Source: UBA6170 sp034429975 (GTDB taxonomy: Bacteria; Chloroflexota; Anaerolineae; Anaerolineales; Anaerolineaceae). Taken from it: a stretch of DNA of 64,000 nt. Shown here piece after piece: positions 8,938 to 17,151 of this stretch. Within the stretch, counting starts at the first letter, position 1. The number at the start of each line of letters is the position of its first letter. Position numbers and translations under genes: made by a program. The stretch covers positions 62,001-126,000 of the forward strand of contig DAOUFM010000146.1 of assembly GCA_034429975.1 (NCBI GenBank), in the 5' to 3' direction. Below the pieces are notes generated by a model that was not told the DNA's origin, ran no database searches, and saw only the letters and a list, made by a program, of their open reading frames with translations.

Positions 8938-9498
8938 TTAATTGGGTTTTTGATAAAAAACAAATAAAGTAGAACCGTATTTACGTTGGTCAAATTCATA
9001 AAAATTAGTCAATTCCAGAGTTTTATATTCTACTGGATGGATTTGGACAATAATCCAGCCGTCACTTGATAACCATCCGTTATTTTCATCAAATAAACTT
9101 AAAGTTTTCTCCCATATATTCTTGTACTGAGGTGGTGCAATAAAGACATAATCATAAGTTCGATTTGGTGTCTTTCTTAAATACGAAAGTGTATCAGATT
9201 TAATTACTTCTGCTTTTTGTTCTAACCTGGTAAATCTAAGATTCTTTTTTATTGTGTCAATAGCCATAGGATGATTATCAATAATCGTGGTTAAAGAAGC
9301 ACCTCTACTAAGAGCTTCTATACTGACACTGCCAGTTCCGCCAAAACAGTCTAACCAGGCTGATTGGATGATATCAGTTGAAATAATATTAAATAGAGAT
9401 TCTTTGGCCCGATCTGTAATCGGTCTGGTGCTATCGCCAGGTACCGTTTGAATTCGCATTCCCTTTGCCATTCCTGAAATAATTCGCAGCTTACTCAT
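8938..9498 (-). CDS. rsmD: 16S rRNA (guanine(966)-N(2))-methyltransferase RsmD-like
   Basis: A 186-residue class I SAM-dependent methyltransferase. The N-terminus LRIISGMAKGMRI and TRPITDRAKESLFNII are RsmD family signatures; the SAM loop is DCFGGTGSVSIEALSRGA. RsmD methylates N2 of G966 in 16S rRNA. The catalytic DPP[FY] motif is replaced by APPQY at residues 121-125, so the usual acidic residue is absent. It is the last gene of the operon running down from 13694, six bases after the AAA+ gene. Family assignment is firm; activity with the altered motif is less so. Confidence 0.85.
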   Translation of the reverse strand: MSKLRIISGMAKGMRIQTVPGDSTRPITDRAKESLFNIISTDIIQSAWLDCFGGTGSVSIEALSRGASLTTIIDNHPMAIDTIKKNLRFTRLEQKAEVIKSDTLSYLRKTPNRTYDYVFIAPPQYKNIWEKTLSLFDENNGWLSSDGWIIVQIHPVEYKTLELTNFYEFDQRKYGSTLFVFYQKPN

Positions 9499-9503
9499 GA
9501 TCT

Positions 9504-10703
9504 TTAATTTTTCAATAAATCACTTAACTTTTCAGAAATTTCATTTCTTTCTGTTTCAACACTCTGAATTAATTCGGTAATAAAAGATGACCTTCGCATG
9601 CACAATGCCAGAGGTGCAACAGTTTGTAAATCTTCTTTTGTTACATTTTCGCGATTATCAATTGCTGCTAAAGCTTTTGCTGCTTCAAATAGAGTTATTT
9701 CGGCCCTTAAGGAATGTATTTCCATCTCTTTAATAATTAAAATCCCTAATCTAGAAATGGATTCATCAATTTTGACATCGTTAACCGTTTTGCGTGCATT
9801 CTCAATTTCTGTCCTGACCAATTGGTTTTCTTCTTCATAATATTTGATAAACTCATGCGGGTTTCGGCTAAATTGTATAGAACGGCTATATGCTTCTAAG
9901 CGAGCCAACTCATCTTCCAGACCCCTTGTTACAACTCGTAACCCAAAACGATCCATAATTTGGGGACGCAAATTACCTTCCTCTGGATTCATTGACCCAA
10001 TCAAACTAAATTTGGAGCGAAAAGTAGTAAAGGCAGAATCCCTGCGGATAGAATATTTTCCCATTGCTGCTGCATCTAAAATTGCATTAATCGTTTCATT
10101 TGGCAATAAATTTACTTCATCAATGTAAAGGATGTTTTTATCGGCAATTGATAATATACCCCGGTTAACCTGTCTCATGCTATGCTGATCAGACTTTCCC
10201 TGAAAATCACCAATTACCTTTTCTAAAGGAGTATTAAGAGGTAATTCAATAATTTTTACTTTATTAATTTCTGATAATGGATTATTCTGGTTATATTTTT
10301 TGGCACAATCTGAGCAAACTCCCTCAATCCCATATTTTTCAATATCTTCAGGCAAGCACCCATATTGGCATAAGCTATTTTCAATTAAAGGGAGGATGTC
10401 TACCAAACCTCGCACTGCGGTGGTTTTTGCTGTCCCACGTGGACCTACTAATAAAACCCCTCCGATGTTTGGATTTACCAATGATAGTAAAAGAGCCAAC
10501 TTCATTTCGTATTGGCCGACTATTGCCAAGAACGGAAAGAATAATGGTTCAGCCAGTCCGGTATCATACTCGAAATCGTAATTTATTAAATTTTTTCCGG
10601 AGACGAGATCAATTAATTCTCTTAATGAATTAACCTGTGAAATTGTTTCAGGAGATTCATCTGATTTATCTTTTTCAAATCTATTCGCATTAATTTCCGA
10701 CAT
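9504..10703 (-). CDS. BchI/ChlI-like AAA+ ATPase (magnesium chelatase subunit I family)
   Basis: About 399 residues. An N-terminal low-complexity stretch of about 60 residues precedes an AAA+ module: Walker A GPRGTAKTT, a four-Cys insertion (CQYGC and CSDC), Walker B ILYIDEVNLL, sensor 1 SMNPEEG and an arginine-finger region DRFGLRV. A C-terminal helical lid follows. This matches the BchI subunit of metal chelatases, but no BchD, BchH or von Willebrand A partner lies nearby. Its job may therefore be MoxR-like remodelling and not pigment synthesis. Start ATG at 10703 overlaps the end of the GtrA gene by 14 bases; an upstream in-frame TTG at 10730 is less likely. Confidence 0.8.
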   Translation of the reverse strand: MSEINANRFEKDKSDESPETISQVNSLRELIDLVSGKNLINYDFEYDTGLAEPLFFPFLAIVGQYEMKLALLLSLVNPNIGGVLLVGPRGTAKTTAVRGLVDILPLIENSLCQYGCLPEDIEKYGIEGVCSDCAKKYNQNNPLSEINKVKIIELPLNTPLEKVIGDFQGKSDQHSMRQVNRGILSIADKNILYIDEVNLLPNETINAILDAAAMGKYSIRRDSAFTTFRSKFSLIGSMNPEEGNLRPQIMDRFGLRVVTRGLEDELARLEAYSRSIQFSRNPHEFIKYYEEENQLVRTEIENARKTVNDVKIDESISRLGILIIKEMEIHSLRAEITLFEAAKALAAIDNRENVTKEDLQTVAPLALCMRRSSFITELIQSVETERNEISEKLSDLLKN

Positions 10704-11148
10704 CGTTGTAAGTCCAAAATCGATTAACAAAAAAGTTCCAGAACATGACTATAAGTATAAGCAAAGCTAGGGTTAAATTGTAACCAATTGTGGTCGGTGT
10801 TAAGAAAAATGTTTCAGGAAAAAAGTTCTCTGCTAGCGAAGTAAAAAAGTTTTCAAAGGGATTGAATAAAGCTGTTCTAATCCCAAGCCCCACAATACTG
10901 ACGATGAAAAATTGAAAAAATTGATGTTGGAAAGGCTTGAGCCTAGAATCTGGATAAGTCCAATAACGATTTAAAAAAAAGTTACTTAATACTGCACAGA
11001 TAAATGAAACGATACTGGCATATAGAGGTTTGATATTTAACAATTGAATTAATAAATTAAAGATAGCGAAATCGATAATAGCCCCAAATGCACCGACCAG
11101 ACCAAATTTAATAAACCGCACCTGCTCTTTTTTGTTTGTTAGAATCAT
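10690..11148 (-). CDS. GtrA family membrane protein (putative polyprenyl-phosphate sugar flippase)
   Basis: A 152-residue protein with four hydrophobic helices. The first is FIKFGLVGAFGAIIDFAIFN, and FFLNRYWTY and FFVNRFWTY occur after helices 2 and 4, both hallmarks of GtrA. GtrA proteins are thought to translocate polyprenyl-phosphate-linked sugars or to pair with membrane glycosyltransferases. The start is the ATG at 11148, which overlaps the stop of the UDP-glucuronate decarboxylase gene as TAATG. The pairing with a nucleotide-sugar enzyme, and the GT-C array earlier in the window, suggest a role in surface glycan export. Confidence 0.85.
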   Translation of the reverse strand: MILTNKKEQVRFIKFGLVGAFGAIIDFAIFNLLIQLLNIKPLYASIVSFICAVLSNFFLNRYWTYPDSRLKPFQHQFFQFFIVSIVGLGIRTALFNPFENFFTSLAENFFPETFFLTPTTIGYNLTLALLILIVMFWNFFVNRFWTYNDVGN

Positions 11149-12104
11149 TAAAGGCCTAGTTTTTTTTGGAAATAGGGTATTGTTTCCATGAGCCCCTGGG
11201 ACAAAGAAAATTTTGGTTCCCAATTCAATAATGATTTTGCTTTAGAGATATCAGGTCTTCTTCTCTCTGGATCATTTCCTAAACGCATATCATCCTTAAT
11301 AACAATTCCCGACTTATTATTGATAATTTCATTTATTTTTAATGCCAGATCTAAAACTGACATCTCTGTTGGATTGCCGATATTTACTGGTTCATGTATG
11401 TCAGATAGCAATAAACGATAAATTCCTTCAATTAAATCATCAACAAAACAAAAACTACGTGTTTGCTTACCTTCTCCGTAAATCGTTAAGGGTTCATTTT
11501 GGAGGGCTTGTTGGATAAAGTTAGGTATCACTCTTCCGTCATCTAATCGCATTCGAGGACCATAAGTGTTAAAAATGCGAACAATTCTCGTATTAATGCC
11601 ATGAAAACGGTGATATGACATTGTTAAAGCTTCGGCGAATCGTTTGGCTTCGTCATACATTGATCTTGGCCCAGTTGGATCTACGTGTCCCCAATAGGAT
11701 TCTTTTTGCGGATGTTCTTTTGGATCACCGTAAATTTCACTGGTTGATGCTAACAAAAATATTGCATTATTAGCCTTGGCAACTCCCAGTGCATTGTGAG
11801 TACCTAAAGCACCAGCTTTCATCGTCTGGATTGGTAGATTAGGGTATCCATAAGGAGAATTTTTGTTTGGGCTGGCTGGTGATGCAAAATGTAAAACTGC
11901 ATCAAGCTTCCCGGGAACAAAAATAAAATTTGACACATCATGGCGAATAAATGAAAAATTATCATCTTTCGCCAAATGTGCCAGATTTTGTGGATCACCA
12001 GTTAGGAAATTATCCATTCCAATGACTGAATGACCTGCTCCCAATAATTTTTCACACAAATGTGACCCCAAAAAACCTGCAGCACCGGTAATTAATATTC
12101 GCAT
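11148..12104 (-). CDS. UDP-glucuronate decarboxylase-like NAD-dependent SDR
   Basis: A 318-residue extended short-chain dehydrogenase. NAD loop GAAGFLGSHLCE is at the N-terminus, the catalytic Tyr/Lys pair is in MYDEAKR, and the GDPKEHPQ-x-ES-YWG and RIFNTYGPRMR segments are characteristic of UDP-xylose synthase (UXS). These enzymes oxidise and decarboxylate UDP-glucuronate to UDP-xylose. A dTDP-glucose dehydratase or another UDP-sugar epimerase is less likely given these motifs. It lies 3 bases after the lipoprotein gene and overlaps gtrA, so sugar nucleotide synthesis and sugar translocation are co-expressed. Confidence 0.85.
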   Translation of the reverse strand: MRILITGAAGFLGSHLCEKLLGAGHSVIGMDNFLTGDPQNLAHLAKDDNFSFIRHDVSNFIFVPGKLDAVLHFASPASPNKNSPYGYPNLPIQTMKAGALGTHNALGVAKANNAIFLLASTSEIYGDPKEHPQKESYWGHVDPTGPRSMYDEAKRFAEALTMSYHRFHGINTRIVRIFNTYGPRMRLDDGRVIPNFIQQALQNEPLTIYGEGKQTRSFCFVDDLIEGIYRLLLSDIHEPVNIGNPTEMSVLDLALKINEIINNKSGIVIKDDMRLGNDPERRRPDISKAKSLLNWEPKFSLSQGLMETIPYFQKKLGL

Positions 12105-12107
12105 TTT

Positions 12108-13694
12108 TTAATTCCATTCTATTCGAGTAATTAAACCATCGCCTGTAATTTGATGATTTGTAAATTGATCTGATATTCCTAAAATCCATAGATTGCCTTG
12201 ATAGATAAAACCGATTTGACATGACGAATTATCTCCGCATGGAGATTGAAAAATTCTTTGCGGTTCTAGACCTTGCATACCATCATTCGGAAATAATAAT
12301 TCTGTATTTGAACCATCACGATCACTTATTAATAACCTGTATCGACTGGTATCACTGGTATCAGGAAAAACTGATTGGAGGAAAACCAAGCGATTCCTAT
12401 GGGAAGCATTATCAACCTCAACTGCCAATGAGAAAGAGAACATTCCCACATCTTCTTTCAAAGATAGTATAGATTTCGTTTTTAAATCAATTGCTTTTAA
12501 AGTGAAAATTGGGGAGGTCTCAGGGTTTGGAGAACTTAGATCTATATTGTGATCCACCCAAAATAAGTAACGCCCATCAGTTGACCAGGAAATTGGAGAT
12601 ACCCACGCCCAGTCACTTTGAGTTTGATATGGGATTATGGTTGATAATGTTTCAAACTCCATGTTTTTAAGATCAACAACACCTAAAGAATCTGGTCTAA
12701 CAAAAGCGAGATTTTTTTGATCAGGACTGAATTTAAAGGAAGTCCCCCACCAGCCATATATTCCGCCAGAATTACTCTCGAGAACCTCATCTTTTTTCAG
12801 TACCTTTCCATCTTTCCCTAAAGTAAGTTTGATTAAATTATTATTCGCTTGCCAACCGGGAGCAACTTCTCGCGGTTCAACAGTGGAAACTAAAACAGAA
12901 AAAATAGCACCCGGATTCCAGTCAGCGAAATGGATCACATTGTCTGTTTTCAAGTAAACAGGCGAAGATTCCGGATCCTCAAGGTTTTTCAACCACAGTT
13001 CATTGATCTTATCTTTATCATTGCTGATTTGTGTGAATAATAACCATTTTTCGTCAGCGGATAAACTTAAGACCCGCCCATCAACTTTCCCGTTCGTCAG
13101 AATAGGTTTTCGATTCGATGATTGATTTTCCATCATCCAGATATTGCCAGATGTTAAATAGATGATTTTTCCAGTAATAGGTATCGATGAGAAGGGAGCC
13201 TGAATTCCAATCATGATGATTTCAGGTTTTGGCGTTTCAATATCAACTCTTCTGACTTCTGTTCTTGAATATAGTTGACTGTTTTCATAAAGAAGGCGAT
13301 AAGTAATTTCTCTTACTCCATTTACCCCAGGCTGAACCAGGATTTGCTGTCGTTCCGGTAAAGATTCGTTCCGTACAGTCTGTTGTTCAAAAGGGACAAT
13401 AATTTCTTCAGTTTCAAACTTTTCTTCAACCCGGGTAATATTTATTGTTATTGGCTCTGTGATTACTGAAAAAACCGGAGGATCTACTTTGTCTAAAGGT
13501 AATAAAGAAATGTTATTAAAATTTAGAACGGTTTGAATTGTTGAACCGATTTCGACCTCAACCTGTTTTTTTTGATTATCTACATTTATTTCAACAGGAA
13601 TCAATGAAATTTCAGACGCTTTTACACAACTGGAAATTAAGAAAATGAAAAATGTAAATAATATCAGGCCTAAAAATTTCTTGTGTTTTGCCAT
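12108..13694 (-). CDS. Lipoprotein with DUF348-like, G5 and beta-propeller domains
   Basis: A 528-residue exported protein. A signal peptide ends in lipobox LISSC, with the lipidated Cys at 23. Residues 30-80 look like a DUF348 ubiquitin-like repeat (VNVDNQKKQVEVEIGSTIQTVL region), and residues 84-165 like a G5 domain, which binds cell-wall glycans in other proteins. The rest is a TolB/PD40-like beta-propeller with repeated blades such as LSLSADEKWLLFTQ and LFWVDHN. It heads the operon with nucleotide-sugar genes. Its role is unknown; binding or sensing of envelope polymers is a reasonable inference. It is transcribed away from scpB across a 75-base shared upstream region. Confidence 0.75.
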   Translation of the reverse strand: MAKHKKFLGLILFTFFIFLISSCVKASEISLIPVEINVDNQKKQVEVEIGSTIQTVLNFNNISLLPLDKVDPPVFSVITEPITINITRVEEKFETEEIIVPFEQQTVRNESLPERQQILVQPGVNGVREITYRLLYENSQLYSRTEVRRVDIETPKPEIIMIGIQAPFSSIPITGKIIYLTSGNIWMMENQSSNRKPILTNGKVDGRVLSLSADEKWLLFTQISNDKDKINELWLKNLEDPESSPVYLKTDNVIHFADWNPGAIFSVLVSTVEPREVAPGWQANNNLIKLTLGKDGKVLKKDEVLESNSGGIYGWWGTSFKFSPDQKNLAFVRPDSLGVVDLKNMEFETLSTIIPYQTQSDWAWVSPISWSTDGRYLFWVDHNIDLSSPNPETSPIFTLKAIDLKTKSILSLKEDVGMFSFSLAVEVDNASHRNRLVFLQSVFPDTSDTSRYRLLISDRDGSNTELLFPNDGMQGLEPQRIFQSPCGDNSSCQIGFIYQGNLWILGISDQFTNHQITGDGLITRIEWN

Positions 13695-13733
13695 TTAATT
13701 GATCGCAAATTCAATTTTGTCAAGTTAATCAGG

Positions 13734-13739
13734 TATAAT
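13734..13739 (+). promoter_or_regulatory. Candidate -10 element upstream of scpB
   Basis: A perfect TATAAT at 13734-13739 lies 30 bases before the scpB ATG, inside the 75-base region shared with the divergent lipoprotein gene. No good -35 box is found at 16-18 bases, so support is limited to the -10. Confidence 0.3.
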
Positions 13740-13769
13740 TTTCATTCATTATAACTAGGCAATTATAGC

Positions 13770-14342
13770 ATGATAGAAATTTTCGAAGAAAAATCACCAG
13801 AAAACCTTGTCCCTGGAATAGAAGCAATTTTATTTGTTTCAGGATCGCCGGTGTTAATATCCAATTTAGCGGAGACTTTTAATGTAACTGTAAAAGTAAT
13901 TGAAGCTAACCTTGATTTTCTTGAACAAGATCTTCAACAAGGAAGGGGAATCAGGTTACAGAGGATTTCTGGAAAAGTTCAATTAACTTCATCACCTGAT
14001 TTATCACAACTTATAGAAAAGTATTTTGGTATAGAAATTACTTCAAGATTATCACGGGCAGCCTTAGAAACACTTGCAATTATTGCATACAAAAATCCTA
14101 TTACCAGACCGGGAATCGATAGTATTCGGGGTGTTAATAGCGATGGGGTATTAAAAAGCTTGTTAAGTAAAGGATTAATTGAAGAAATGGGACGGTCTGA
14201 AGGGCCAGGAAGACCAATTTTATATGGGATTAGTGAGGATTTTTTACAATATTTTGGTTTAGGTTCGATTAATGAATTACCAGAGTTATTTGAAGAATCT
14301 GAAGTTAATAAATCAAATAATATCAACCTATTAAAGGATTAA
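13770..14342 (+). CDS. scpB: Segregation and condensation protein ScpB
   Basis: A 190-residue protein with the two winged-helix domains of ScpB. The family core is complete: PGIEAILFVSGSPV at the N-terminus, SRAALETLAIIAYKNPITRP in the second half, and IRGVNSDGVLKSLLSKGLIEE. ScpB binds ScpA on SMC dimers and acts in chromosome condensation and segregation in the cytoplasm. scpA is not adjacent here, unlike in many genomes. The gene is 2 bases upstream of the pseudouridine synthase, a common scpB-rluB arrangement. Confidence 0.93.
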   Translation: MIEIFEEKSPENLVPGIEAILFVSGSPVLISNLAETFNVTVKVIEANLDFLEQDLQQGRGIRLQRISGKVQLTSSPDLSQLIEKYFGIEITSRLSRAALETLAIIAYKNPITRPGIDSIRGVNSDGVLKSLLSKGLIEEMGRSEGPGRPILYGISEDFLQYFGLGSINELPELFEESEVNKSNNINLLKD

Positions 14343-14344
14343 CG

Positions 14345-15163
14345 ATGTCTGAAGAAAGGTTACAGAAAATTCTTGCTAAAGCTGGATATGGCTCTAGACG
14401 ATCTAATGAAGAGTTAATAATTTCAGGCCGAGTAAAGGTGAACGGTAAGTCTGCTTTTTTGGGTATGAAAGCTGATCCGCAAGTAGACGAAATTTCCGTT
14501 GATGGTACGATTATTCCTAAGGAAGAAAAACCAGTTTATATCGCTTTTTATAAACCGAGAGGTGTACTCTCGGACAATGCAGCTTATGACAACAGAAAAA
14601 ATATATGGGATTTAATCGATTTGGATGGTCACTTTTTTGTTGTCGGTAGGTTGGATCTTGATAGTGAAGGGTTAATGATTTTGACTAACGATGGAATTTT
14701 AACCAATAAGTTAACCCATCCAAGATATGGTCACGAAAAGGAATATTTGGTTTTGGTAGCAAAACGTCCTGATGATGAACAACTCGATATCTGGAGGAGG
14801 GGAGTTGTTTTAGAAGATGGATATCGAACTGCACCGACGCAGGTTATTCTACAGAAATGGCATGGAAAAGGCGCTTGGCTTAAAGTAATTTTACGAGAAG
14901 GACGCAAAAGGCAAATAAGAGAAATTGGAAAAGTAATAGGATTACCAATCGTAAAACTTATCCGGATCCGGATATCAACAGTTGGTTTAGGGAATTTAAA
15001 ATCTGGAGAATGGCGCTATTTAACCTCTGAAGAAATAGATCAATTAAAAAGTAGCCTCGAAGGCAAGCCAAAAAATTCTGCAACCAGAAGAAACTTAAAT
15101 AGACCCGCTAAAATTGATAGAGGCAAGGACTCTAGAAAGTCCATACCAACCAAAAAGAATTGA
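14345..15163 (+). CDS. rluB: RluB/RsuA-family pseudouridine synthase
   Basis: A 272-residue enzyme with an N-terminal S4 RNA-binding domain (RLQKILAKAGYGSRR, then a KVNG turn), followed by the RsuA/RluB catalytic domain. The catalytic Asp lies in GRLDLDSEGL, and the C-terminal conserved motif is LREGRKRQIREI. RluB makes pseudouridine in helix 89 of 23S rRNA. The last 40 residues are Lys/Arg-rich and probably unstructured. It is translated together with scpB (2-base gap). RluB and RluE/F/RsuA are not always separable by sequence, so the exact target is inferred from the scpB context. Confidence 0.88.
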   Translation: MSEERLQKILAKAGYGSRRSNEELIISGRVKVNGKSAFLGMKADPQVDEISVDGTIIPKEEKPVYIAFYKPRGVLSDNAAYDNRKNIWDLIDLDGHFFVVGRLDLDSEGLMILTNDGILTNKLTHPRYGHEKEYLVLVAKRPDDEQLDIWRRGVVLEDGYRTAPTQVILQKWHGKGAWLKVILREGRKRQIREIGKVIGLPIVKLIRIRISTVGLGNLKSGEWRYLTSEEIDQLKSSLEGKPKNSATRRNLNRPAKIDRGKDSRKSIPTKKN

Positions 15164-15165
15164 AA

Positions 15166-15891
15166 TTAAGATCTACCTAAATCTGGTTTTAAGAAATCTC
15201 CCAATGAGGTATAAATTCCAGCATAATCTTTGTTATTGATTTTTGAATTTTTTCGAAATCTTTCTTTTACTTTCTCAAAAGGCAAGATTAAAATGCCATC
15301 GTTTTCATTAAGCCCAGACAATTTTGCATTTTTATGCATCAGAATTATTAAAAGCTGTAATCCAGGATCTTCGGTTAATAAAGCCTTGTCTTTAATTTTT
15401 AATAATTCTTTTTTGTGATACTCATACTCAGAAATAGGGTTTGGAAAATTTTCTTTTTGTAAGAAGCGGTTTAAAAATGAATTCTTTTTATGAAACCAAT
15501 TATTTTTTGATTGATCATAAAAAATTTCTCCATCTACGAAAGTTGGAATGATTGACCAAACCCCTACAGGGCTAATCAATAAATGAGGAATAGTTGAGCG
15601 ATAATGATAGATTTGGTAACGATCATCCAAGCCTTTAAAGGCTTTATCAATCAGTTCATCAGGTCGAGGAGAGTTTCCAAAACGACTTGTGAAGAAACTG
15701 CTTACAGAAGAAAGCAAGACACCGAGAATCATAACGACAAAAAATGAAAAAAACAAAGCAGGATTTGTCGCAATTTTTTCAGAAAAGACAGCAAACAATC
15801 CAAAAACCATACAGGCTAAACTTACCCACCTCAATATCTTCCCAATCCACTTGTTTCTTTTTACCAATTTCTCATCAATAATAATTTTCAT
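15166..15891 (-). CDS. Membrane protein with two N-terminal helices and a NERD-like domain
   Basis: A 241-residue protein. Two hydrophobic helices span residues 20-65. The soluble part has a pattern resembling a NERD nuclease-related domain: an amphipathic helix (ELIDKAFKGLDD), strand YQIYHYRS, PHLLISPVGVWSI, then DGEIFYD. NERD domains are restriction-endonuclease-like and poorly characterised. I see no clear catalytic set, so a nuclease function is not supported. It lies 4 bases after plsX, in the same direction, which suggests co-expression but gives no hint of function. Confidence 0.5.
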   Translation of the reverse strand: MKIIIDEKLVKRNKWIGKILRWVSLACMVFGLFAVFSEKIATNPALFFSFFVVMILGVLLSSVSSFFTSRFGNSPRPDELIDKAFKGLDDRYQIYHYRSTIPHLLISPVGVWSIIPTFVDGEIFYDQSKNNWFHKKNSFLNRFLQKENFPNPISEYEYHKKELLKIKDKALLTEDPGLQLLIILMHKNAKLSGLNENDGILILPFEKVKERFRKNSKINNKDYAGIYTSLGDFLKPDLGRS

Positions 15892-15895
15892 AAGG

Positions 15896-16891
15896 TTAAC
15901 CCTCTGCCTGATTCAGAATGGCGTTTTGAATTTCTTCTACAAGATTCTTCTCCACATCGTTTTGAGCAGCCTTAATGCCATTGTACATTGCATAACCATC
16001 AGAACGTCCGTGAGCAACAAATACCAGCCCATTTACACCCAATAACCGGGCAGCTCCAACCTCTCTGGGATCTAGCATTTTTCTAATTCGATTAAATGCA
16101 GGTCGTACAAGGGCACCACCAATTTTTGTTAAAAAGCTTGAAAGAATATCTTCCTTTATAATTTCAGTCATAAGTTTAGCAACTGCTTCACTCGTTTTTA
16201 AGAAAACATTTCCCGTAAAGCCATCGCAAATTAACACATCTGTTTCACCAGCAAAAACTTCCTTTGGCTCCACATTTCCAATGAAATTAAACCCGCCTTT
16301 TCCCATTGGACCTTTAGAATCTTTTATTAATTGATTCCCTTTTCCCTCTTCTTCACCGTTGGAAAGCATCGCAATCCGTGGATTAGAAATGTTAAGGATT
16401 TTTTCAGCAAAAATGCTGCCCATAATTCCAAATTGAACGAAGAAATCTGGGCGGCAATCTGCGTTTGCACCAATATCAAGAACGACAAATTGTCCTTTTT
16501 TGGATGGGAACATTGTTGTTAACGCAGGACGTTGTACGCCGAGTATTCGTTTAAGAATTGAAATTGCGTTAAACATAACGCCACCAGTATTTCCAGCAGA
16601 AACAAATGCATCTCCTTTTCCTTCCTTAAGCAATCTAAGTCCCACTGCCATGGAGTTATTTGGCTTTTTTCTGCTGGCTTCAACCGGCTTATCGGTCATT
16701 TCTAAAATATCAGGGGCATCTGCTACTTTTATTTTATCTTTATTGTATGACGCCGGTAAATTTTGGTTAATCAATTCTTCTTTCCCCACAAGAATTACAT
16801 CGATCCCTAATTTTTCAACTGCCATTAACGCACCTTCAATTTCTGGAATTGGGTGATTATCGCTTCCCATTGCATCTAAAATGATTGTCAT
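15896..16891 (-). CDS. plsX: Phosphate acyltransferase PlsX
   Basis: About 331 residues. The N-terminus TIILDAMGSDNHP and the motifs SAGNTGGVMF, VVLDIGANADC and VLICDGFTGNVFLK are diagnostic of PlsX, which makes acyl-phosphate from acyl-ACP for phosphatidic acid synthesis. The start is the ATG at 16891, because AGGAG lies 6 bases upstream; a farther in-frame ATG at 16912 lacks this. The usual neighbours fabH, fabD and acpP are not adjacent. Acyl-phosphate would normally go to PlsY; a PlsC-like gene is at 27773. Confidence 0.95.
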   Translation of the reverse strand: MTIILDAMGSDNHPIPEIEGALMAVEKLGIDVILVGKEELINQNLPASYNKDKIKVADAPDILEMTDKPVEASRKKPNNSMAVGLRLLKEGKGDAFVSAGNTGGVMFNAISILKRILGVQRPALTTMFPSKKGQFVVLDIGANADCRPDFFVQFGIMGSIFAEKILNISNPRIAMLSNGEEEGKGNQLIKDSKGPMGKGGFNFIGNVEPKEVFAGETDVLICDGFTGNVFLKTSEAVAKLMTEIIKEDILSSFLTKIGGALVRPAFNRIRKMLDPREVGAARLLGVNGLVFVAHGRSDGYAMYNGIKAAQNDVEKNLVEEIQNAILNQAEG

Positions 16892-17006
16892 GTCTACTCC
16901 TGAAAATTGCAAGATTTGAAAATAAATTTTTCGTAATTAAGCAAACTGTTAATAAATTATTATTATGATTTTATCAGAATCAGTTATCTCTTAAAGAAAT
17001 GTTTTC

Positions 17007-17034
17007 TTGACACTTATATATTTGAGATTATAAT
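17007..17034 (+). promoter_or_regulatory. Perfect-consensus sigma-70 promoter for tRNA-Leu
   Basis: TTGACA (17007-17012) and TATAAT (17029-17034) both match consensus exactly, with a 16-base spacer. The expected transcription start near 17041 is just before the tRNA 5' end at 17047. It is the strongest promoter I can see in the window. Confidence 0.85.
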
Positions 17035-17046
17035 AACGAAGCATTT

Positions 17047-17128
17047 GCGCTGGTGCTGGAATTGGCAGACAGGCATGGTTGAGGGCCATGTGCCGAAAGG
17101 CGTGAGGGTTCAAGTCCCTCCCAGCGCA
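17047..17128 (+). tRNA. tRNA-Leu (anticodon GAG)
   Basis: Acceptor stem GCGCTGG (17047-17053) pairs with CCAGCGC (17121-17127), with discriminator A at 17128. Anticodon stem CATGG/CCATG (17074-17078/17086-17090) closes the loop TTGAGGG, with anticodon GAG at 17081-17083. A long variable arm (TGCCGAAAGGCG) is typical of class II leucine tRNAs. The T arm is GAGGG-TTCAAGT-CCCTC. The 3' CCA is not encoded. It decodes CTC and CTT. Confidence 0.95.
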
Positions 17129-17130
17129 CA

Positions 17131-17151
17131 AGAGACCAAACGGTCTTTTTT
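17131..17151 (+). terminator. Terminator after tRNA-Leu
   Basis: AGACC/GGTCT stem (extendable by flanking A-T pairs) around an AAAC loop, followed by a run of six T. It begins three bases after the tRNA and ends at the stop codon of the convergent polyprenyl synthase gene, which it may also serve. Confidence 0.75.

Noticed and set aside
9598..10633. Several plus-strand open frames within the BchI-like gene
   Set aside because: They lie antisense to a gene with full AAA+ motifs, overlap each other and have no ribosome binding sites or recognisable domains.
9504..10703. Evidence for chlorophyll synthesis from the BchI-like gene
   Set aside because: No BchD, BchH or other pigment genes are in the window, and BchI-like proteins occur in non-phototrophs.
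13979..14326. Minus-strand open frame opposite scpB
   Set aside because: It has no ribosome binding site and lies wholly inside a well-conserved gene.
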